Origin: CAYRMV01 sp964425255
GTDB taxonomy: Bacteria > Bacteroidota > Bacteroidia > Flavobacteriales_D > Crocinitomicaceae
Assembly: GCA_964425255.1 (NCBI GenBank)
Contig: CAYRMV010000185.1
Span: 1 to 5,540 of the forward strand
Direction: 5' to 3'
Length of the DNA stretch: 5,540 nucleotides
Shown here: one piece after another, positions 1 to 5,500 of the stretch
Position numbering within the stretch: position 1 is the stretch's first letter
Layout: each line of letters opens with the position of its first letter
Position numbers and translations under genes: made by a program
The notes under the pieces: model-generated
What the model was told of the DNA's origin: nothing
Database searches by the model: none
Seen by the model: only the letters and a program-made list of their open reading frames with translations

Positions 1-22
1 CAATGTGTATAGTTTTACATTG
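1..22. promoter_or_regulatory. Inverted repeat, candidate operator of the controller gene
   Basis: CAATGT at 1-6 is matched perfectly by ACATTG at 17-22, with a 10-nt spacer. The right arm ends on the first base of the GTG start codon, and the repeat covers the promoter-like element at 10-17. Controller (C) proteins of R-M systems are known to bind dyad operators that overlap their own promoters, so autoregulation by the adjacent HTH protein is a natural inference. A 6-bp perfect dyad is not rare in AT-rich DNA, so position is the main support. The window begins at base 1, so a second upstream box would be invisible. Confidence 0.45.
10..17 (+). promoter_or_regulatory. Candidate -7 element of the controller-nuclease operon
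   Basis: TAGTTTTA matches the Bacteroidota -7 consensus TAnnTTTG at all fixed bases but the last. If used, transcription would begin about 4-8 nt downstream, at or next to the GTG at 22, giving a leaderless or nearly leaderless mRNA. Leaderless transcripts are known for several R-M controller genes. The -33 element would lie outside the window, so this call rests on one motif. Confidence 0.4.
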
Positions 23-291
23 TGATAAATGAACATCTAATTAGCGAATTTGGTAAGAGAATAAAACAGCTCAGAAATCAAAAAAATATAAGTCAAGAAA
101 AATTATCTTTTTCTACTGGCTTCCATAGAACTTATATTGGAATGATAGAACGTGGTGAACGAAATATTTCACTCACTAATATGGCAGTTTTCGCCAAGGT
201 TTTTGAAATGTCAATTTCTGAACTTTTAGATTTTTCATCAATAAATCCAAAGCATACTTATAAAAATTACGAAATTAAAATCGAAGAATAA
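22..291 (+). CDS. XRE-family HTH regulator, probable R-M controller (C) protein
   Basis: This 89-residue protein is almost entirely one Cro/C1-type helix-turn-helix domain (about residues 9-70). GKRIKQLR forms helix 1, ISQEKLS leads into the HTH, and HRTYIGMIERGERNIS is the recognition-helix region, a pattern typical of XRE and R-M controller proteins. C proteins are small DNA-binding dimers that delay and then limit nuclease expression. The next gene is a PD-(D/E)XK nuclease joined by a TAATG overlap, which fits a C-R operon. The GTG start is chosen because an in-frame TAG lies at 10-12 and no ATG or TTG occurs between it and GTG. There is no Shine-Dalgarno sequence. The last ~18 residues extend beyond the core domain. 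It could instead be a general phage- or plasmid-type repressor; the neighbours favour a C protein. Confidence 0.85.
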   Translation: MINEHLISEFGKRIKQLRNQKNISQEKLSFSTGFHRTYIGMIERGERNISLTNMAVFAKVFEMSISELLDFSSINPKHTYKNYEIKIEE

Positions 292-761
292 TGTCAAGAA
301 AACATTCATTTGTATTGACATTATCAAACAATGTCACAGAGAAAGAAGGTGTGAATTTTTTAATTGAAAATTATACTGGTTTTTTTAAAATTGATTTGGC
401 AACTAAAAAACAATTACTCGATATGTTAAATATTGAGCATCGTTTTTTGCAATCCTTTGATTTAGTTTATATTCCAGATTTGGTTGGTATTGAAATTGAT
501 ACTGAATTTTTACAAACCTATTTGGAAGATATTATTTTGGTAGAATTAAAAACTACTAAAAAATATTTACCAGAAAATCCAAAAGGATTTTTCTTCGGTG
601 CAACAGAAAACGAATTTAATTTCGGTAAAATTTTAGGTTCAAAATTTAGATTTTGCTTTGTAAGTTTGAATGAAAAAGGTTCATCTTATTCTTTACAAAC
701 ACTTGAAGAGCTTGAAGCAAGAATAAAAAACAGAAGAATTCAATACCAAATTAACTTATAG
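291..761 (+). CDS. Putative type II restriction endonuclease, PD-(D/E)XK fold
   Basis: This 156-residue protein has the pattern of a PD-(D/E)XK nuclease. P62-D63 stands in a hydrophobic run, and E85-L86-K87 lies 22 residues later at the end of the strand IILVELK, giving a D63/E85/K87 metal-binding and catalytic set. The segment after ELK (GFFFGATENEFNFGK, then FRFCFVSL) resembles the strand-helix-strand that follows the active site in this fold. About 156 residues is short but possible; PvuII is of similar size. The ATG overlaps the controller stop by one base (TAATG), implying translational coupling. The end overlaps the stop region of the convergent ORF by 6 bp. The decayed cytosine methyltransferase nearby supports a restriction role. 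The recognition site cannot be read from the sequence, and assignment to a named family is uncertain. No stop or frameshift is visible. Confidence 0.65.
   Translation: MSRKHSFVLTLSNNVTEKEGVNFLIENYTGFFKIDLATKKQLLDMLNIEHRFLQSFDLVYIPDLVGIEIDTEFLQTYLEDIILVELKTTKKYLPENPKGFFFGATENEFNFGKILGSKFRFCFVSLNEKGSSYSLQTLEELEARIKNRRIQYQINL
316..336 (+). repeat. 7-bp inverted repeat in the 5' end of the nuclease gene
   Basis: TGACATT (316-322) and AATGTCA (330-336) are exact reverse complements separated by 7 nt, about 25 nt into the nuclease coding sequence. In mRNA this would form a small hairpin shortly after the start codon. The core ACATT/AATGT is shared with the arms of the repeat at 1-22, but in the opposite order. 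Repeats of this size are expected by chance in a window of this length, so no function is claimed. Confidence 0.35.
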
Positions 762-1013
762 AATAATTTTCATTTCATCGTAGTTTATTTGCTCGATATG
801 AAATAAAATATCTTCAAAATCTTTACTAGAACATTTATTTTTTTCTAGTCTTAATGCTAAATCTACTACACTTTGGTAAGAATTGAACATTTCTATTTCA
901 TCTATTTCTTCAGTATTATTTTTGCTATAAATAATATTTTCTGGGTTAAAAGTTTCTGCCCATTCAAATAAATAAGGAAGTATGTCTTCTCTTTTTTGTT
1001 GGATAATTTTCAT
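756..1013 (-). CDS. Hypothetical small acidic protein (85 aa)
   Basis: I do not recognise this protein. It starts with ATG at 1013-1011 as MKIIQQKRED and ends in DEMKIIL. It is rich in Glu, Asp, Ile and Asn, probably helical, with no signal peptide or membrane segment. Its ATG lies just beyond the last recognisable codon of the methyltransferase remnant on the same strand (the remnant frame has a second stop at 1017-1015, one base before the ATG). It could therefore have been a downstream gene in the methyltransferase operon, or have been brought next to it by a deletion. Its stop overlaps the stop of the convergent nuclease gene by 6 bp. A 13-bp direct repeat sits at both ends of the ORF, so the MKII string occurs near both termini. 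No ribosome binding site is visible. It could be an R-M accessory protein, part of a longer gene, or a non-genic open frame. Confidence 0.5.
   Translation of the reverse strand: MKIIQQKREDILPYLFEWAETFNPENIIYSKNNTEEIDEIEMFNSYQSVVDLALRLEKNKCSSKDFEDILFHIEQINYDEMKIIL
763..775. repeat. 13-bp direct repeat, left copy
   Basis: ATAATTTTCATTT here is identical to the copy at 1003-1015. Counting flanks, 761-778 and 1001-1018 agree at 16 of 18 positions. This copy encodes the C-terminal MKII of the 85-residue ORF and lies 2 nt past the stop codon of the nuclease gene. Confidence 0.7.
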
Positions 1014-1015
1014 TT
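1003..1015. repeat. 13-bp direct repeat, right copy
   Basis: Identical to 763-775, with start points 240 bp apart. This copy covers the start codon of the 85-residue ORF (N-terminal MKII) and touches the point where methyltransferase similarity ends. Whether the pair is a duplication scar or chance similarity in AT-rich DNA cannot be settled from one sequence. Confidence 0.7.
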
Positions 1016-1323
1016 TATGCTACATTTTAATCTTGATAAGGAAAACAGCCAACCAATAAATCATGGTCTGGGAATTCAGAAACATCAACATTTGCAATGT
1101 CATTGTTGGAATGATTATCCATTCCAAAACGATTTTCATAAACCGCAGATGCGTGTTGAACTTTCGTTGATGGTTCCCACTGATTACTCCAAACAACTTC
1201 GTAAGGACTTTCAAAATTCTCTTTGTAATTTGATGATGCAGATTTGCCGTTCCAACCTTCCAATCCAAGTCTGAAACCGCCTACTCCTGCAAACAATTCG
1301 ACTACTTTAATTTTTTTATTCAT
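1015..1323 (-). pseudogene. C5-cytosine DNA methyltransferase, 5' remnant (pseudogene)
   Basis: The first 98 codons (1323-1027) give the N-terminal part of a Dcm-type cytosine-5 methyltransferase. Motif I is VVELFAGVGGFRLGLEG (residues 7-23), which binds S-adenosylmethionine. A motif II-like WSNQWEPSTKVQHA and a typical HSNNDI segment follow, then motif IV near residues 89-98. Motif IV reads GCFPYQD where active enzymes read GGFPCQD, so the catalytic Cys is Tyr, and TAA follows at 1029-1027. After that stop the frame reads Asn-Val-Ala, matching the expected (Y)SVA, so the ancestral sequence can be followed to about 1018 before a second stop at 1017-1015. Motifs VI-X and the target-recognition domain, roughly three quarters of a normal enzyme, are absent. 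It cannot methylate DNA. It was presumably the methyltransferase of an R-M system, perhaps the partner of the nuclease at 291-761. Confidence 0.88.
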
Positions 1324-1379
1324 TGTTTACGGCATTTTTTATAATGTAATGTATATTAAGCTCATTTTTGAATTATGTT

Positions 1380-1387
1380 CAAATGTA
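1380..1387 (-). promoter_or_regulatory. Candidate -7 promoter element for the methyltransferase remnant
   Basis: Read on the minus strand this is TACATTTG, an exact match to the Bacteroidota TAnnTTTG element, 56 nt upstream of the remnant's ATG. It would give a 5' leader of roughly 50 nt. No good TTG element is seen at the usual spacing. A CAATGT at 1391-1396, identical to the left arm of the repeat at 1-6, lies 3 nt away. Confidence 0.45.
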
Positions 1388-1586
1388 AACCAATGTTATT
1401 TTTAATAAAAAAATCTAAATGGCACAATTTTAAAATAAAACAGAATTTATTGGCTTTTAACAAGCAAAAAATTTTTCAAATATACAATTAGAAAAGAAGA
1501 GCACAAAACAGACTTTAATAATATTAATAAAAGAAAGGAACATCTATGAATAACAATCAATGAAAAAAAATCTTGAAAAAAATACG

Positions 1587-1594
1587 TAAGTTTG
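1587..1594 (+). promoter_or_regulatory. Candidate -7 promoter element for fabG
   Basis: TAAGTTTG followed by C is an exact match to the Bacteroidota TAnnTTTG(C) element. Transcription starting near 1599-1602 would give fabG a leader of about 100 nt. A -33 TTG at standard spacing is not evident; the nearest, at 1573-1575, is too close. Confidence 0.55.
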
Positions 1595-1601
1595 CGCACA
1601 G

Positions 1602-1623
1602 TCAGAGAGATTTGAGTTTCTGA
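1602..1623 (+). other. Stem-loop 1 in the fabG leader
   Basis: TCAGA (1602-1606) pairs with TCTGA (1619-1623). A G-T and an A-T pair inside extend the stem to 7 bp around an 8-nt loop. It would begin at the predicted 5' end of the fabG mRNA. No T-tract follows, so it is not an intrinsic terminator. It might protect the 5' end or simply be chance. Confidence 0.35.
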
Positions 1624-1628
1624 TTTTC

Positions 1629-1651
1629 CTGGTAAATTCGCTGAATTCCAG
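1629..1651 (+). other. Stem-loop 2 in the fabG leader
   Basis: CTGG (1629-1632) pairs with CCAG (1648-1651), and AATTC (1635-1639) pairs with GAATT (1643-1647). The only irregularities are a bulged TA (1633-1634) and a 3-nt loop (1640-1642). Nine base pairs in 23 nt is compact. It lies 47 nt before the fabG ATG with no T-run directly behind it. A role as an RNA regulatory element or a protein site is possible but unproven. Confidence 0.45.
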
Positions 1652-1698
1652 AGAATTTGTAAATGAATCAATAGAAAGAAAAACTAATTGTAAAAAAC

Positions 1699-2445
1699 AT
1701 GAAATTATTACAAGATCGCGTTGTGTTGATTACGGGAGCTTCTCGAGGAATCGGAAGAGCCATAGCTGAAGAATGTGCAAAACAGGGTGCTATTGTTGCC
1801 TTTACGTATTTATCATCCGATGAGAAAGCTAGAGCTTTGGAGGCTGAACTTGTTTCTTTAGGAGGAAAAGCAAAAGGATTTAAATCAGATGCAGCAAACT
1901 TTGATGCAGCTCAAAAATTGGTTGATGATATCGTTGCTGAATTTGGAACCGTGGATGTTTTGGTGAATAATGCAGGAATTACACGTGATACCTTGTTGAT
2001 GCGAATGACAGAGGAGCAATGGGATGAAGTAATCAATACCAACTTGAAATCTGCATTCAATTTGACTAAAGCAGTTCAAAAACCAATGTTGAAAGCTAGA
2101 AAAGGTTCTATCATTAATATGTCATCTGTTGTGGGTGTTAGTGGAAATGCGGGACAAGCAAATTACGCTGCTTCAAAAGCAGGTTTGATTGGATTTACTA
2201 AATCAGTTGCCCAAGAATTAGGTTCACGTAACATTCGTTGCAACGCCATTGCTCCAGGATTTATTGAAACAGAGATGACCGATGCTTTGGATGAAAAAGT
2301 AGTTCAAGAATGGAGAAATTCGATTCCTTTGAAAAGAGGTGGTTCGCCAAAAGATGTGGCTGATGTTACTGTTTTCTTAGCTTCTGACATGTCTGCTTAC
2401 GTTACGGGTCAAACCATTAACGTTTGCGGTGGAATGTTAATGTAA
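1699..2445 (+). CDS. fabG: 3-oxoacyl-[acyl-carrier-protein] reductase FabG
   Basis: FabG catalyses the NADPH-dependent reduction of 3-oxoacyl-ACP to 3-hydroxyacyl-ACP, the first reduction of each cycle of type II fatty-acid synthesis, in the cytosol. At 248 residues it has the normal family length and every hallmark of a classical short-chain dehydrogenase: cofactor-binding TGASRGIG (12-19), NNAG (90-93), and the catalytic set N115, S143, Y156 and K160 in YAASK. APGFIETEMT (185-194) and the C-terminal GQTINVCGGM are typical of FabG rather than other SDRs. The ATG is preceded by an A-rich stretch without a Shine-Dalgarno sequence, as is usual in Bacteroidota. It appears to be transcribed alone, from a promoter near 1590 to a hairpin at 2472-2503. 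It is less AT-rich than the R-M genes to its left and looks like a native gene. Another SDR substrate cannot be strictly excluded without knowing whether other fabG copies exist. Confidence 0.93.
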   Translation: MKLLQDRVVLITGASRGIGRAIAEECAKQGAIVAFTYLSSDEKARALEAELVSLGGKAKGFKSDAANFDAAQKLVDDIVAEFGTVDVLVNNAGITRDTLLMRMTEEQWDEVINTNLKSAFNLTKAVQKPMLKARKGSIINMSSVVGVSGNAGQANYAASKAGLIGFTKSVAQELGSRNIRCNAIAPGFIETEMTDALDEKVVQEWRNSIPLKRGGSPKDVADVTVFLASDMSAYVTGQTINVCGGMLM

Positions 2446-2471
2446 AAAAATATATATAATCGGATAAAATT

Positions 2472-2503
2472 GGATTGTTGGTATTGCCTTCAATCCTTTT
2501 TTT
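2472..2503 (+). terminator. Intrinsic terminator of fabG
   Basis: GGATTG (2472-2477) pairs with CAATCC (2491-2496). Within the loop GG (2480-2481) can pair with CC (2487-2488), and seven T residues (2497-2503) follow the stem. It starts 27 nt after the fabG stop. The gene on the other strand ends at 2502. Read in that direction the same stem is followed by a weaker T-rich stretch, so it may work for both convergent genes. Confidence 0.75.
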
Positions 2504-5500
2504 ATTCTTCTGATTTTCGAAAAATGGATTCCAATTTAGCCAAGCCTGTTCGAACCAAATCAAAGTACAAAATAACATACAAGAAAAGCGACATGAGCCA
2601 AATGACACCAATATTTCCGAGAAAAGTGGATATTTCATAGCCTAAGAAGAATTTCTTCGGAGCATAAAAATGGGCGTCTAAAAAACTTTTTCCATAGGGA
2701 ATCAGGTAGATAGGATCTTCTTTTTGATGTAGTTCATCTTGGTAAGTAACAATTTTATCAAATTCAGTTCGGTTTCGAACGAGGTCAGTCAGGTTTTTGT
2801 TTTCAAACTGATTTTTTTCAATTTGAAAATTATTTGCTCCTTTGTGAAGCACGATAGAATCAAGCTTGTGAGTTGCTCGGTCAATTCGTTTGGTTGCTTG
2901 ATTTCGTATTATACTCAAGAAATAACTGATTTCTTCGTATAATTCCTCTTGTTTTTTGTGAGAAAGATTGGATTGAAGCAAAGTTTGACAATTTTCACAG
3001 GAAAGATTATTCCATTGAGTTAATTCACGATTTATTTCATTGAGTAAAATGCGTTTACTTTCCTTTTTTGTTTTAGTATCAACATCTGATGTGATTAAAT
3101 TTTTGTTGTGAATTTCCATCACTGGAATCCAATAATCTCTTTTCCAGCTGAATTGACTTTTTTCTAATTCAAATGGATATATTTTACTTTGGTGTTTGTT
3201 TTCGGTGGCTTGCGTAACCACCAATGCTTCATACGACCAACGACTCAACATGCTGTTTCCAATAAATGGAACTTCAATTGCATTGGAAATGTAGGGGTGA
3301 AGTTTATCAAACTTGACAATCACACCACTAAATAACAATTGAGGAATGATCAAAATAGGAACCGTTATGTAAATCACTTTTTCCGATTTGAATGCGGATG
3401 AAATGATTAGTCCCATCAAATTAGCAGAACATGAAGTTGAAAATAAAACGACCCAGTATTCAAGCCACAAACCTCTTATTTCGAGAATGTAATTTCCAAT
3501 TAACACAAAAGTCAATGTTTGGATAGCGGAAATAATAAACATCAAACCAATTTTCGAAAGCAAATAACTGTTTCTAGATAAATTCAAAAATGATTCACGC
3601 TTCAGCATTTTGCGGTCTTTGATGATTTCTTCAGCCGTAACAGTTAAACCAATAAACAAAGCTACAATCACACTGATAAACAGGTATTGGGGAATGTTTT
3701 CGTTTTCATAAAAGACGTACGAAGAATTCTTTGTTTGCTGAAAAAATTTCAAAAAGAAAGCAAGTGTTAGTGCAAGCAAAGGCGCTTCTAAAAAAGTAAC
3801 CAACAAATACGCTTTATTTGCTTTTTTACTCAAAACATCTCGGGTGAAATAAACCCAAAATTGTTTCAGTTTACTTGGTGTTTTACTTTCACCACTCGGA
3901 GTACTATCAGAAATTTCTAGGTGTTCTTTTTTCCAATTTGGTTTGAATTGTTGGTACCATTCCGCTGGACTCGTTTTACGTATCGAAGTATGATTTCCAA
4001 ATTCATCTACAACACGCGCTTCGACAATATTGAATAATTGTTCCGGGTTAACATTTCCACAGGTCGGACATTCGGGTTCGTTCGCATTTACATGATTTAC
4101 GCACTGTTTGAAATAGACGATCGAATCAAGCGGATTTCCATCAAAAATCAGGTAACCACCTTTGTCTAACATCAATAGTCGATCAAACATTTTATAAATA
4201 TCCGAGGAAGGTTGATGAATCACAACAAAGACTAATTTTCCTTTCGAAGAAAGTTCTTTGAGTAAATCCATGATGTTTTCAGAGTCTCTGGATGATAAAC
4301 CCGAAGTTGGTTCGTCGACAAACAGAATACTAGGTTCTCGGATTAATTCCAATGCAATGTTTAATCGTTTTCGTTGACCTCCAGAAATTGTTTTTTCAAG
4401 AGGTGAACCTACTTTTAAATGCATGGCTTCCATCAAACCAATCATGTTCAGTAAATCCAAAACTTTACGGGCAATTTGTTTGTCGTTTAAATCGCGAAAA
4501 CATAACTTCGTATTGAAGAAAAGATTCTGTAAAACAGTCAAATCTTCCATGAGCAAGTCATCTTGACTAATGTAACCGATGACTCCTTGTAGTTTTTCTT
4601 TTTCTTTGTGTACGTCTATTCCGTTTATCAATACTTTACCCGAAGAGGGCGTGTAATTTCCGTTTAAGACATTCAAAAAGGTAGATTTTCCAGATCCAGA
4701 CCCTCCCATAATTCCGATCAAATTTCCAGATTCTTCTTTCAAAGAAAATGGATGTAAGCCCATTTTTTTCTTGGAAAAGTGAAAGGTAACTTTTTGAGCT
4801 TCAAATAAAATGCGTTGTTTTTTATCCGTATGTAAAAACTGCGTAATGATATCACTGTAATAGATCGGAGTACTTTTCGTTGTTCGCAAGGAAGAACCTT
4901 GTTGAAATAAATGATTGCGATCATTGGCAATAATTTGACCGTTCAAATTGATCTCATCAAATCCGAAATAACGAAAAATCAGCGTGTTTACACTTTTCAA
5001 ATAAATAAAACGAATCACACCATCCAAACCATCTAGGTGTAGCGAAAGAGCATTTTCTGTTTCGATTTGTTTGGGAGAAACATACAAAAAATCCGAAAAA
5101 TCCAATGTTTCTTTCCCGCGAGAATTCACATGTTGACTTAAGTGATTGAATTCAGTAGTATCTAAGTTAAAGGATTCAGCAACTGTATTAACAAATTCGA
5201 TTTCTTGTTCGTTGATTTCTTTGTTGATTCGAATAAATTCAAGTATACGAAGAATAACAATGATTTTCTGGCGCTGAGTAAGTTCTTTGTTGATTTGAGA
5301 ACAAATTCGAAGCAATTTCACCGAATTGACAGAGGTTCTTTTTCTTTCGCCATCTTTTTTTCTTGTTCCGAAGTGATGTTGGATCAAAAAATCGTCAAAT
5401 AGTTTCAGATATGAATTAACTGAAGATGCATTTAATTCGGAACGAAGAAAAGCAGTCACAATTTTGCGACCATTTTTACTTTCAACCGTAGTTTGTCCAT

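Larger units (their letters stand above)
1324..1698. other. Non-coding gap between methyltransferase remnant and fabG
   Basis: This 375-base stretch is strongly A/T-rich. The methyltransferase remnant and fabG read away from each other across it. It holds a minus-strand TAnnTTTG element at 1380-1387, a plus-strand one at 1587-1594, and two stem-loops between the latter and fabG. The 74-codon open frame on the minus strand at 1447-1671 has a low-complexity hydrophobic translation, overlaps the fabG promoter region and is not considered a gene. No tRNA, CRISPR or IS signature is visible. Confidence 0.6.

Noticed and set aside
1015..1029. Stop codon readthrough or recoding in the methyltransferase
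   Set aside because: Even with readthrough of the TAA at 1029-1027, a second stop follows four codons later, the catalytic Cys is absent and the rest of the enzyme is missing.
1020..1268. 82-codon minus-strand frame overlapping the methyltransferase remnant
   Set aside because: It is in another frame of the same strand and carries no methyltransferase motif. I checked whether it continued the enzyme after a frameshift and it does not.
996..1274. 92-codon plus-strand open frame
   Set aside because: It lies antisense to the methyltransferase remnant, whose frame shows clear motif I and motif IV similarity. The plus-strand translation shows no recognisable domain.
1447..1671. 74-codon minus-strand open frame upstream of fabG
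   Set aside because: Low-complexity Leu/Ser/Phe-rich translation from A/T-rich DNA, covering the likely fabG promoter and leader stems, with no recognisable domain.
1885..2079. Minus-strand frame inside fabG
   Set aside because: Antisense shadow of a well-supported fabG coding sequence.
2417..2638. Minus-strand frame across the fabG end and the ABC gene end
   Set aside because: It crosses the terminator and overlaps the 3' ends of both convergent genes in another frame, with no recognisable content.
2739..2942. Plus-strand frame opposite the ABC gene loop region
   Set aside because: Antisense shadow of the long minus-strand coding sequence. The same holds for the plus-strand frame at 5205-5402 and the minus-strand alternative frame at 4739-4930.
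4059..4070. CPTC together with CENC as one zinc-binding site
   Set aside because: About 350 residues and five predicted membrane segments separate them, and they should lie on opposite sides of the membrane, so a shared metal site is unlikely.
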